From Polynucleobacter sp. AP-Kolm-20A-A1 (GTDB lineage: Bacteria; Pseudomonadota; Gammaproteobacteria; Burkholderiales; Burkholderiaceae), in contig NZ_CP061315.1 of the NCBI RefSeq assembly GCF_018688315.1, forward strand, positions 1,240,001 to 1,304,000: DNA of 64,000 bases, in the 5' to 3' direction. This document shows, piece by piece, positions 55,087-63,062 of this stretch. The translations under genes and the position numbers were made by a program. The notes below the pieces were generated by a model. The model was not told where the DNA came from. It made no database searches and was given only the letters and a program-made list of their open reading frames with translations. Numbering within the stretch: the stretch's first letter is position 1; every line of letters starts with the position of its first letter.

Positions 55087-55859
55087 TGAGCAAAAAGAGT
55101 AAAGATGCTCCGGTGCAGGCTAGCTATGAAGACCAACTGCGTTTACTTCAAATACAGTTAGTAAAACTGCAAAATAGCCTGATCAGTAATGGTGATCAGA
55201 TATTAGTGATACTAGAAGGTCGTGATACAGCTGGCAAAGATGGAACAATTAAAGCAATCACCCAACATTTAAGCCCGAGGGAAACTCGGGTGGTTGCACT
55301 CGGCAAACCCTCCGATAGCGAGTCTGCTCAATGGTACTTCCAGCGTTATGTAGCTCAACTCCCCATGAAGGGCGAGTTCGTATTATTTAACCGCAGTTGG
55401 TACAACCGTGCCGGGGTTGAACGTGTAATGAATTTTTGCACCAAAGACCAATACACCAATTTTATTGAGACGGTGAATGACTTTGAATCAATACTGGCAA
55501 GCTCCGGCATCACCCTACTGAAGTACTACTTAGATATTTCCAAGAAGGAGCAAGCGGCGCGACTTAAATCCCGAGAGGATGACCCCCTTAAGCAATGGAA
55601 GATTAGCCCAATTGATCAGCAGGCACAGAAAAATTGGAATGCCTACAGCAAGTGTAGAAATGAAATGCTGCAAAGTACCAGCCCTAAAGATGCTCCCTGG
55701 ACAATCGTAAGGGCCAACGATAAAAAACTAGCTCACTTGAATTTAATCAGGGATCTACTTTCCAGAGTTTCTTACCCAGGCAAAGACAAAACTTTGCTCA
55801 AGGCAGATAAAGAGATTGTCTTTAAATGGGATGGAAAGCTGTCTAAGCTCGAGAAATAA
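55086..55859 (+). CDS. ppk2: Polyphosphate kinase 2 (PPK2 family)
   Basis: 257 residues, the size of single-domain PPK2. Walker A EGRDTAGKDGTIKAI near 44-58, then HLSPRETRVVAL, and Walker B-like FNRSWYNRAGVERVM near 102-116 with the lid SREDDPLKQWKISPID near 166-181. The enzyme transfers phosphate between polyphosphate and nucleoside diphosphates or monophosphates; class cannot be fixed by eye. It is translationally coupled to the Lys-rich gene and sits behind its PHO box. Five bases separate its stop from the convergent second ppk2 gene. Confidence 0.95.
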   Translation: MSKKSKDAPVQASYEDQLRLLQIQLVKLQNSLISNGDQILVILEGRDTAGKDGTIKAITQHLSPRETRVVALGKPSDSESAQWYFQRYVAQLPMKGEFVLFNRSWYNRAGVERVMNFCTKDQYTNFIETVNDFESILASSGITLLKYYLDISKKEQAARLKSREDDPLKQWKISPIDQQAQKNWNAYSKCRNEMLQSTSPKDAPWTIVRANDKKLAHLNLIRDLLSRVSYPGKDKTLLKADKEIVFKWDGKLSKLEK

Positions 55860-55864
55860 GCTGC

Positions 55865-56770
55865 CTAGAATACTTCAGGCACATACATTTCTGGGGGAAC
55901 TGGTCCACGCAGATAATCGGGGTTATGCACCCGTTTTGGCAATGTAATTACCGGATGATCAATTTCCTGATATGGAATTTGACTCAACAAATGCGTGATG
56001 CAATTGAGGCGTGCTTTTTTCTTGTCATTAGCCGCCACCACCCACCAAGGAGCCTCAGGTATATGCGTACGTTCAAGCATTGTTTCTTTTGCTTTGGTAT
56101 ACGCCTCCCACAGCCTTCTTGCTTCTAAATCCATTGGACTTAATTTCCATTGCTTTAATGGATCATGGATGCGCATCATGAAGCGATTGTATTGCTCATC
56201 ATCGGAAATGGAGAACCAATACTTAATCAAGATGACTCCAGAGCTAATCATCATTCGCTCTAAATCCGGCACTGTTCTTAAGAACTCTTCATACTCGTCA
56301 TCAGTACAAAAACCCATTACCCTCTCAACGCCCGCGCGGTTGTACCAACTTCTATCGAATAGTGCGATTTCTCCACCAGCAGGCAAATGAGAGATATACC
56401 TTTGAAAATACCACTGCGTCTTCTCTCGCTCGTTGGGTGCAGGCAAAGCAACCACCTTACAAACACGCGGATTGAGTCGCTGCGTAATACGCTTAATTGC
56501 ACCACCTTTACCCGCAGAATCACGGCCTTCAAATAAGACAGCTACCTTAAGCTTGTTAGCTACCACCCAGTCTTGCAACTTGACTAATTCGCCCTGAAGC
56601 CTAAAAAGCTCACGGAAGTAAACATTACGCGGGATTTGTGATTGACTGTCGCCGTCAGGAGATAGGCGATCGTCATCGAGCTCCATCTCAAGTTCTTCAT
56701 CCATGCTATCAAGAATCTCTTCTTGCGCACGGCGATACCACTCAGCCATCTCTTTATGTTTTGATGTCAT
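55865..56770 (-). CDS. ppk2: Polyphosphate kinase 2 (second copy, PPK2 family)
   Basis: 301 residues from the ATG at 56770, with GGGAG six bases before it; a GTG at 56776 in frame is less likely. Walker A FEGRDSAGKGGAIKRITQRL near 78-97, Walker B-like FDRSWYNRAGVERVMGF near 138-154 with Asp where the first copy has Asn, and HDPLKQWKLSPMDLEAR near 204-220. An acidic N-terminal extension of about 60 residues distinguishes it from its neighbour. Transcribed 46 bases after the acyltransferase gene, so probably co-transcribed. The two copies appear to be paralogous subfamilies, not a recent duplication. Confidence 0.95.
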   Translation of the reverse strand: MTSKHKEMAEWYRRAQEEILDSMDEELEMELDDDRLSPDGDSQSQIPRNVYFRELFRLQGELVKLQDWVVANKLKVAVLFEGRDSAGKGGAIKRITQRLNPRVCKVVALPAPNEREKTQWYFQRYISHLPAGGEIALFDRSWYNRAGVERVMGFCTDDEYEEFLRTVPDLERMMISSGVILIKYWFSISDDEQYNRFMMRIHDPLKQWKLSPMDLEARRLWEAYTKAKETMLERTHIPEAPWWVVAANDKKKARLNCITHLLSQIPYQEIDHPVITLPKRVHNPDYLRGPVPPEMYVPEVF

Positions 56771-56816
56771 ATCCACTCCCTAACAATACTTATAACGAGG
56801 GAAGATGACACTTTTA

Positions 56817-57611
56817 TTACATCAAGCGTTGATCGCCCTTTAAATAGGCAGAAATGGCATCCTGACTATGTAATGCAAGCCATTTTCGATCCTTTGGTGC
56901 ATCAGGACTTGCACCCGATGGAGGCAGAAAGCTTAATTCCACCATGATGTTGCGGTCATTTAGGATATTAGACATAGACTCAAGCAAACCCATATCTCCG
57001 ACAAAGGCTGGCGATTCAGACCTCTCTCCAGTAAGCGTGGACCTATACGAAATAGCAAGGGAGTAAACGGGTGCCTGCGCAAGAGCTGCTGATTCAAATA
57101 AGTTCGGCTTAAAGGGAAGGACTCCCTCACCCACGGTCGAAGTTCCCTCGGGGAATATGCAGACTGACTGAGTTTCCAGCACTTCACTAACAACGCCAGC
57201 AATTTGCTTTCCGTGGCGAGCGCTATCCCTTTTGATAAATAAAGTACCCAATTGCTTAGCCATCCAACCAAAAACAGGCCACCCCTCTACATCTGATTTA
57301 GCTACGAATCGTATGGGCTTAAAAGCATTGATGGCATGAATATCCATCCAAGAAATATGATTGGCTGCAAGCAGATATGGCACAGAAGGAAGTATTCCAC
57401 TGTTATTGACCCGCAGTTGAACTCCAAAGATATTGAGTAACTTAATTGACCATTGCTGAATATGTGTACTTTTAGATTCCTGGGTGGCAAATGGAAAGCG
57501 CAAAGCCAGGGTTGCAAGGCCCACAATCACATGTCCCCATACCCGAACCCATGACCACAATGTGGTGCATGCATGCAATAGCGTCTTTTTGGGTAGCTGG
57601 TTCTGACTCAT
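56817..57611 (-). CDS. 1-acyl-glycerol-3-phosphate/lyso-ornithine-lipid acyltransferase (PlsC/OlsA type)
   Basis: 264 residues. An N-terminal membrane helix (about 20-38) is followed by acyltransferase motifs: block 1 NHISWMDI (H-x4-D) near 83-90, FIKRDSARHGK near 125, block 3 FPEGTSTVGEGVLPFKPNLF near 152-171. PlsC enzymes acylate lysophosphatidate; OlsA relatives finish ornithine lipids. An OlsB-like N-acyltransferase lies at 60006, so OlsA function is plausible. It shares the 104-base gap at 57612-57715 with divergent plcP, where a PHO box lies. The second ppk2 gene follows. Confidence 0.88.
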   Translation of the reverse strand: MSQNQLPKKTLLHACTTLWSWVRVWGHVIVGLATLALRFPFATQESKSTHIQQWSIKLLNIFGVQLRVNNSGILPSVPYLLAANHISWMDIHAINAFKPIRFVAKSDVEGWPVFGWMAKQLGTLFIKRDSARHGKQIAGVVSEVLETQSVCIFPEGTSTVGEGVLPFKPNLFESAALAQAPVYSLAISYRSTLTGERSESPAFVGDMGLLESMSNILNDRNIMVELSFLPPSGASPDAPKDRKWLALHSQDAISAYLKGDQRLM

Positions 57612-57651
57612 ATGACCTAGAAATATAAATCAAATTTGAAAAATCTTTGCC

Positions 57652-57684
57652 TCGTCACAAAACTGTCTTAGAACCGTCATGCTA
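57652..57684 (+). promoter_or_regulatory. Three-repeat PHO box upstream of plcP
   Basis: TCGTCA at 57652, CTGTCT at 57663 and CCGTCA at 57674 are spaced at exactly 11 bases, with a weaker GTTTCA at 57685. Each of the first three matches CTGTCA at five of six positions or better. CATACT at 57689 could serve as the -10. The plcP start is at 57716 or 57719. It lies in the plcP/acyltransferase divergent gap. Confidence 0.78.
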
Positions 57685-57715
57685 GTTTCATACTCGGTTG
57701 GCTTAATACTGTTTC

Positions 57716-58525
57716 ATGATGCATTACAAAGCTATCTGGATTTCAGACGTGCACCTAGGCACATCAGGGTGTCAAGCTAGCTACCTTCTGGATTTCCTTA
57801 AACATAATGAAGCTGATAAGTTTTATCTTGTGGGCGACATTATTGACGGCTGGAGACTAAAAAAGTCTTTCTATTGGCCGCAATCACACAACGACGTAGT
57901 TCAAAAGCTCTTGCGCAAGGCGCGCAAAGGTAGCGAGGTGATCTACGTCCCAGGCAATCACGATGAAAGTGCAAGACAGTTTTTTGGCCTTTCATTTGGT
58001 GATGTCAAGATTGCAGAAGAAGTAATTCATACGACCGTTGATGGAAAACGTTTATGGGTTACTCATGGCGATCAATTTGATGCAGTGATGCAATACGCTA
58101 AGTGGCTTGCCTATGTTGGAGACACACTCTACTCCTTCATTCTGTACGTGAACCGCTATTTCAACATGCTGCGGGTCAAGATGGGATTGCAATATTGGTC
58201 TCTATCTCAATATCTAAAGAACCAAGTGAAGAATGCTGTTAGCTACATTGCAGATTTTGAGCACATGATGGCCAGAGAAGCCCGTCTGCGCGGTTGCGAT
58301 GGGGTTGTATGCGGCCATATTCATAAAGCAGAAATTCGGGAGATCGATGGTCTGCTGTATTGCAATGATGGTGATTGGGTTGAAAGCCTAACAGCCCTGG
58401 TTGAAACACAAACCGGCGAACTCAAAATTATTCATTGGACTCACATTAAGGGCGAGCCTGTTGAGATTGCTCAACCTTCTCTTCCACCCGCTATCGAATC
58501 ACTCATCAAAGAGGCTGTTTTATGA
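57716..58525 (+). CDS. Metallophosphoesterase, PlcP-like phospholipase C / LpxH family
   Basis: 269 residues. Calcineurin-like phosphoesterase with all metal-site motifs: DVHLGTSG near 9-17, GDIIDGW near 41, GNHDES near 80, THGDQFD near 114, CGHIHKAEI near 201-209. The fold is annotated as UDP-2,3-diacylglucosamine diphosphatase, but linkage to an Agt-like glycosyltransferase and a PHO box matches PlcP, which releases diacylglycerol from phospholipids in phosphate-starved bacteria. No strong ribosome-binding site precedes the first ATG codons (57716, 57719). The stop overlaps the glycosyltransferase start as ATGA. Confidence 0.9.
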   Translation: MMHYKAIWISDVHLGTSGCQASYLLDFLKHNEADKFYLVGDIIDGWRLKKSFYWPQSHNDVVQKLLRKARKGSEVIYVPGNHDESARQFFGLSFGDVKIAEEVIHTTVDGKRLWVTHGDQFDAVMQYAKWLAYVGDTLYSFILYVNRYFNMLRVKMGLQYWSLSQYLKNQVKNAVSYIADFEHMMAREARLRGCDGVVCGHIHKAEIREIDGLLYCNDGDWVESLTALVETQTGELKIIHWTHIKGEPVEIAQPSLPPAIESLIKEAVL

Positions 58526-59550
58526 AAATTATGATCATCACCGATGCTTGGGATCCTCAGGTAAATGGCGTTGTCCGGACCTTAAAGCAAACTAGAGCTG
58601 AGCTAATGGCTATGGGGCATGAAGTAGAGATGATTACCCCAACAGGCTTTAAATCCATTCCATGTCCCACATATCCTGACATTGCTCTTTCACTATTTCC
58701 GGGCAAAGAGGTAGCGCGACGAATTAAAGAATTTGCGCCAGATGCAATGCATATCGCTACCGAAGGTCCGCTGGGCCTATCTGCTCGTGCATATGCCGTA
58801 AAGAATAGTCTGCCCTTCTCTACCGCCTACCACACACGCTTTCCAGAGTATGTAAAAGCCAGAACTGGCATTCCACTGGCAATTACTTACGCATTCATTC
58901 GCTGGTTTCATGGGCCTTCCATGGCAGTCATGGCACCAACCATAGTCGTGAAGGATGATCTCGAGAAGTTTGGACTGAAAAATGTTGTGCTTTGGTCCAG
59001 GGGAGTAGATCTCGATATTTTTAAGATGCAGGACTCAAAAGCCTTAAACACTGCTCACCCGATCTTCTTGTATGTGGGCCGAGTTGCTGTTGAGAAAAAT
59101 ATCAATGCATTCTTAGAAATTGATTTACCAGGCTCTAAGTGGGTGGTAGGAGACGGTCCAGCGATGGCTGGCATTAAAGAAAAATACCCAGATATTAACT
59201 ATCTAGGAGTATTGCAGCAGCACGAATTAGCAAAAGTTTATGCCGCGGCAGATGTATTTGTCTTTCCAAGCAAAACCGATACCTTTGGCCTGGTCTTACT
59301 TGAGGCAATGGCATGCGGCACACCAGTGGCTGCCTATCCAGTTACCGGCCCGATAGATGTCCTGGGCAATTCCAATGCTGGCGCCATGAATGAAGACCTA
59401 CGCGAGGCTTGTATGCGGGCCCTAAGAATTCCTCGCGAAACTGCCCGTGCACATGCAGAGAAATTCTCTTGGAGAGCCGCTTCCGAGCAATTTGCTCAAC
59501 ATTTAAAGCCTGTTCCAACGCCAGAAGTTCATGTAACGGCATTAGCCTAA
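58522..59550 (+). CDS. GT4-family glycosyltransferase, Agt-like glycolipid synthase
   Basis: 342 residues. GT-B fold: N-terminal IITDAWDPQVNGVVRTL near 5-21, EGPLGLSARAYA near 76, the acceptor region TRFPEYVKAR near 105, C-terminal nucleotide-sugar region FVFPSKTDTFGLVLLEAMACGTPVAAYP near 250-277 (in part FPSKTDTFGLVLLEAMACG) with the E-x7-E retaining motif. Coupled by ATGA to plcP. In marine alpha- and other proteobacteria the same pair makes mono- or glucuronosyl-diacylglycerol from phospholipid-derived diacylglycerol. The sugar used here is unknown. Confidence 0.9.
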   Translation: MKIMIITDAWDPQVNGVVRTLKQTRAELMAMGHEVEMITPTGFKSIPCPTYPDIALSLFPGKEVARRIKEFAPDAMHIATEGPLGLSARAYAVKNSLPFSTAYHTRFPEYVKARTGIPLAITYAFIRWFHGPSMAVMAPTIVVKDDLEKFGLKNVVLWSRGVDLDIFKMQDSKALNTAHPIFLYVGRVAVEKNINAFLEIDLPGSKWVVGDGPAMAGIKEKYPDINYLGVLQQHELAKVYAAADVFVFPSKTDTFGLVLLEAMACGTPVAAYPVTGPIDVLGNSNAGAMNEDLREACMRALRIPRETARAHAEKFSWRAASEQFAQHLKPVPTPEVHVTALA

Positions 59551-59553
59551 TAA

Positions 59554-59961
59554 ATGCCCAATATGAACTCCCCGTATCACATTGACCAAAATCCTCATAA
59601 AGGAAATAGAGGTCTTACTAGAGCATGGCATGCGGCGAAAAATTCGTGGTGCGGCTTGGTCTATGCATTCTTAGAAGAAAGTGCTTTTAGGCAAGAGCTC
59701 ACATTATTTGTGTTGCTCACACCAATCGCTGCTGTACTGCCAATCACACTACTCGAGAAGTCTCTTTTAATTTCCTCGCTAATGATGGTTTTAGTTATTG
59801 AACTTCTAAATTCGAGCGTAGAGGCGGCAATCGATCGAATCTCGTTCGAACACCACGACCTTTCCAAGAGGGCAAAAGATTTCGGCAGTGCTGCAGTGAT
59901 GATTGCCTTGTTTATTGCATCCCTCATTTGGGCTGCAGTCTGCATTCCTTTGATCCCTTAA
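59554..59961 (+). CDS. dgkA: Diacylglycerol kinase DgkA
   Basis: 135 residues. Three membrane helices (about 45-65, 68-88, 110-130) with the family motif VIELLNSSVEAAIDRIS near 82-98 that carries the catalytic Glu and Asn. The amphipathic N-terminus RGLTRAWHAAKNSWCGLVYA resembles the E. coli enzyme. It phosphorylates diacylglycerol to phosphatidate. Placed 3 bases after the Agt-like gene, it probably returns surplus diacylglycerol made by PlcP to phospholipid synthesis, opposing or balancing the glycolipid branch. Confidence 0.93.
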   Translation: MPNMNSPYHIDQNPHKGNRGLTRAWHAAKNSWCGLVYAFLEESAFRQELTLFVLLTPIAAVLPITLLEKSLLISSLMMVLVIELLNSSVEAAIDRISFEHHDLSKRAKDFGSAAVMIALFIASLIWAAVCIPLIP

Positions 59962-60005
59962 TACCCCATTAACTTTTTCTAAATTAATAATCTCTAAGGC
60001 TAGCT

Positions 60006-60929
60006 ATGTCTGATATACCGAATCCTATTGGCTCATTTGAAATTTTCCCAACCAAGAAAGTAAAAGCGCTGAAAAAAAGCGGGCCAAATCCATTTCAAAA
60101 ACTCTCTAAGAAAATAGCCAAAAAGCTGTTTGGGAAAAAATTTGTTACTAAATCAAGAGCTCAATTACGAGAAGCAGATACGAGCCCAGTCGCCGAGGTA
60201 ACAAAAGCCAAAAAGCCTACCTTTAAAATCGTCTGGGCAAGTACTCCTGGTGAGATTAAAGAGGCACAAAGGTTGCGCTATAAGGTCTTTGCTGAAGAGA
60301 TGGGTGCAAACCTAGCAAGCAACTCAGATAACTTGGATATTGATGAATTTGATGCCTATTGCGATCATTTGTTGATTCGCGACCAAGACAGCCTGAAAGT
60401 AGTTGGAACTTACCGTGTCCTTCCCCCTCATAAAGCAAAAGAAATTGGACGCCTCTATTCTGATTCTGAGTTTGACCTTTCACGCATCGACCATCTTCGC
60501 CCTCAATTGGTTGAACTAGGCAGATCATGTGTGCATCAAGACTATCGTTCTGGCGCGGTGATTATGGCTCTATGGAGTGGCTTGGCCCAATACATGCAAA
60601 AGAACAACTACGAAATCATGCTTGGATGCGCAAGCATACCTATGGCAGATGGCGGCCACTTTGCTGCAAGTCTCTATAACTCTCTAGGCAACGATCAAAT
60701 GGCGCCAACAGAATTCCACGCCTTCCCGCGCCTTCCGCTACCATTAGATAGACTAAACGGCGGCTTAGAAGTGCAGCCTCCCCCGCTGATTAAGGGCTAC
60801 CTTAAGTTGGGTGCAAAAATTTGTAGCGCACCCGCCTGGGACCCAGACTTTAATACTGCCGACCTATTAACCATGTTGCGACTATCAGATATTAATCCGC
60901 GTTATGCAAAACATTTCCTGGGCCTATAA
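60006..60929 (+). CDS. olsB: GNAT-type N-acyltransferase, OlsB-like (ornithine lipid synthesis)
   Basis: 307 residues. A basic N-terminal region (residues 15-75, Lys-rich) precedes the OlsB-type acyltransferase domain: EAQRLRYKVFAEEMGANL near 86-103, VGTYRVLPPHKA near 136, LVELGRSCVHQDYRSGAVIMALWSGLAQYM near 170-199 (in part ELGRSCVHQDYRSG), and LLPGCASIPMADG-like LGCASIPMADG near 209. Members transfer a 3-hydroxyacyl chain from ACP to ornithine or a similar amine to give a phosphorus-free lipid. Separate from the dgkA gene by 44 bases. The terminal LSDINPRYAKHFL fits the family. Confidence 0.88.
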   Translation: MSDIPNPIGSFEIFPTKKVKALKKSGPNPFQKLSKKIAKKLFGKKFVTKSRAQLREADTSPVAEVTKAKKPTFKIVWASTPGEIKEAQRLRYKVFAEEMGANLASNSDNLDIDEFDAYCDHLLIRDQDSLKVVGTYRVLPPHKAKEIGRLYSDSEFDLSRIDHLRPQLVELGRSCVHQDYRSGAVIMALWSGLAQYMQKNNYEIMLGCASIPMADGGHFAASLYNSLGNDQMAPTEFHAFPRLPLPLDRLNGGLEVQPPPLIKGYLKLGAKICSAPAWDPDFNTADLLTMLRLSDINPRYAKHFLGL

Positions 60930-60952
60930 AGTTCAAACGGAATTTAATTAAT

Positions 60953-60983
60953 AAAAAGCCACTTCAGAACGAAGTGGCTTTTG
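60953..60983. terminator. Bidirectional rho-independent terminator
   Basis: GCCACTTC pairs with GAAGTGGC (8 bp, 5-base loop; extendable with A/T pairs to 12) and is flanked by five A and four T. It lies between the convergent olsB-like gene (ends 60929) and the exopolyphosphatase gene (ends 61009). Confidence 0.88.
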
Positions 60984-61008
60984 TATTTATATTTAACTGT
61001 AATTTTGC

Positions 61009-62583
61009 CTACTTAAAGCTTACTTGATAAGAGCGACCTACCCTCTCCCACTCTGCAGCCTCTTTGAGAAGACTAAATTCTGTTAGGGGATGCTCTGTAG
61101 CCCACTCCTTCGAAAGGCTTACCAAGTAGGAGCCATCGCGCTCAGAAACCTTTACCTTAGGAAAGCTGGTGTCATTGCGTCCGCGACAAAGAACTTGAGC
61201 TAATCTCAAGCAAAAGAGCATGCGCCAGTCTTCAAAACTAGAGTTGTTGGCCAACTTACCTAATTTGCCGGTATGGCCAATGAGAAGCGCGGCAAGTCTG
61301 GCTTGATCATTCTTCGAGAAGCCAGGCATATCTGCATTGCCTGCGATATATGCAGAGTGTTTGTGATACCCGTTATGGGAAATCGACAATCCGATCTCAT
61401 GCAAATTTGCTGCCCACTGTAATAAGGCAACATTGTCAGCCCTACTTTCTGATTCAGGCTTAGGAAGTTGCTGCAAAAAATCTGCCGCTAATTTACCGAC
61501 TCTAGCGGCCTGCTCTCGATCAACTGCATATCGCTGCATAAACTGCTCTACAGTCACATAGCGCATATCATGATGTTGTGATCTACCTAGCAGGTCATAT
61601 AAGACGCCGCTACGTAACGCAGCATCTGTAACTTCCATTTCTTCGATACCCAACTCATCAAACGCCGCTAACATAATAGCTAGACCCCCTGGCCACACTG
61701 CCCGCCTGTCATCCTTTAAGCCAATAAGCTCTACTTGGTTGACATGCTCATACTTGAGGAGGTGTTTTTTGAGATTTTTTAAGCCTTCGCGAGTGATCAG
61801 CCCACTAGCGCCGTTTACGCGACCCATGGTTAGGCCATCGCCCTGTCCATTGAAGTTGTTATTAGCAATTAGCTCAGCCAATGCCCTGGCTGTTCCTGAT
61901 GATCCAATAACTTGATTCCAGCCGCTCTTTAGATAGGCGCCTGAAATCACTTGAATTTCTCGACGAGCGGCTAACTCCGCTTCTTTAAATGCGTGGGCAT
62001 CAATATTTCCCTTGGGGAAAAAGCGCAAGCTGTGTGAGACACATCCAATATAAAGACTCTCCATCAGCTTTGGCTCGTAACCTTTGCCAATAATGAATTC
62101 AGTCGAGCCACCACCAATATCCACAACTAATCTATTGCCCTGCACAGCAGGCACTTCATGTGCCGCCCCAATATAGATAAGTCGAGCTTCCTCCACGCCA
62201 GCAATCACTTCAATTGGGAACCCTAATGCTTCTTGTGCGTCCTCCACAAATTGCTGAGCATTTTTAGCAACTCGCAATGTGTTGGTGGCAACTGCCCGAA
62301 CATTGGCAGGGTCAAATCCACGAATGCGCTCACCAAAGCGTCTGATTGCTATGAGCCCGCGTTGGTATGCATCATTGCCTAATAGCTTATTTTCAGTGAG
62401 GCCCGCTGCTAAGCGCACCGTTTCGCGCAAAGTATCAATGGGGCGTAGCTGGGTACCAGAGGGAGTATTGACAGCTTGAGCAACAAGCATGCGAAAACTA
62501 TTCGATCCTAAATCTACCGCAGCTACAAGCTCTGCAGGATTTGCTAAAGGATCTACGGGATTGCTGGCCAAAATATTCCCCAA
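61009..62583 (-). CDS. ppx: Exopolyphosphatase / guanosine pentaphosphatase (Ppx/GppA)
   Basis: 524 residues. ASKHA fold: nucleotide-phosphate loop VDLGSNSFRMLVAQ near 24-37, RAVATNTLRVAKN near 99, VDIGGGSTEFIIG near 149-161, IGSSGTARAL near 226. A C-terminal HD-like domain from about 330 with HEIGLSISHNGYHKHSAYI completes the Ppx2-type protein. It degrades polyphosphate from chain ends or pppGpp. The start is a TTG at 62583, with no better ATG nearby; an upstream GDCCVxC-type gene is 108 bases away. It opposes the two PPK2 enzymes. Confidence 0.93.
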   Translation of the reverse strand: MGNILASNPVDPLANPAELVAAVDLGSNSFRMLVAQAVNTPSGTQLRPIDTLRETVRLAAGLTENKLLGNDAYQRGLIAIRRFGERIRGFDPANVRAVATNTLRVAKNAQQFVEDAQEALGFPIEVIAGVEEARLIYIGAAHEVPAVQGNRLVVDIGGGSTEFIIGKGYEPKLMESLYIGCVSHSLRFFPKGNIDAHAFKEAELAARREIQVISGAYLKSGWNQVIGSSGTARALAELIANNNFNGQGDGLTMGRVNGASGLITREGLKNLKKHLLKYEHVNQVELIGLKDDRRAVWPGGLAIMLAAFDELGIEEMEVTDAALRSGVLYDLLGRSQHHDMRYVTVEQFMQRYAVDREQAARVGKLAADFLQQLPKPESESRADNVALLQWAANLHEIGLSISHNGYHKHSAYIAGNADMPGFSKNDQARLAALLIGHTGKLGKLANNSSFEDWRMLFCLRLAQVLCRGRNDTSFPKVKVSERDGSYLVSLSKEWATEHPLTEFSLLKEAAEWERVGRSYQVSFK

Positions 62584-62691
62584 TAATGGAATGCTGTATC
62601 AATTATGTCTATTTTATGTAAAAACCATGACACATTGATGAAATCCAATACCAGCCTATCTGGCTGGGATATGCGGAATAGAGAGCCCTGG

Positions 62692-62904
62692 TTAGGCTGC
62701 TAGATTTTGCTCTGAGCTTGAGCAATCACGATTACCAAAGCTACATAAAATGCAGCAATCGCCTGACTTTGGCTTCAGAATCGCACTGCAAGATTGGCAG
62801 CGAAATAGATGTTGAGAGCTGCCATGCTCGATGTCGATAACTTCTGCTGCTTGGCAATGGGGGCAGGTAACAATAGACTGCGGATAGTTGATGGTCTTAT
62901 TCAC
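62692..62904 (-). CDS. Small GDCCxxC Cys-rich zinc-ribbon-like protein
   Basis: 70 residues from a GTG at 62904, since no ATG is in frame. Cys pattern: CPHC near 14-17, CQSC near 35-38, then GDCCILCSFGNRDC near 48-61. The last matches the conserved GDCCVxCSYG signature of small proteins sometimes labelled mercury transporters because some lie in mer regions; here there are no mer genes. Metal binding is likely by Cys spacing. It precedes ppx on the same strand. Function unknown. Confidence 0.75.
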   Translation of the reverse strand: MNKTINYPQSIVTCPHCQAAEVIDIEHGSSQHLFRCQSCSAILKPKSGDCCILCSFGNRDCSSSEQNLAA

Positions 62905-62926
62905 AATGCAATACTGAATCAGAATT

Positions 62927-62948
62927 GTGTCAAGAATATGTCAACTAG
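62927..62948 (+). promoter_or_regulatory. Candidate PHO-box-like repeat
   Basis: GTGTCA at 62927-62932 and ATGTCA at 62938-62943 are an 11-base-spaced direct repeat (TGTCA-N6-TGTCA), oriented toward the small Lys-tailed gene at 63063 about 115 bases away. Each half matches CTGTCA at five of six. No clear -10 could be chosen. Weaker evidence than the two other PHO boxes. Confidence 0.45.
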
Positions 62949-63062
62949 GGTATCCCTATCGGCCCACCAGTACCGCCATCCAGATTGTTTAAACCAAAGA
63001 AGTCAGCGCTGTCATATTTCTTTGCTAGGATTATTACTACTTAATCCATGGGCTTGATAAGC

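Noticed and set aside
55865..56770. Asn instead of Asp in the first PPK2 (FNRSWYNRAG) as an inactivating change
   Set aside because: Functional PPK2 enzymes are known with Asn at this place, so it is treated as normal subfamily variation.
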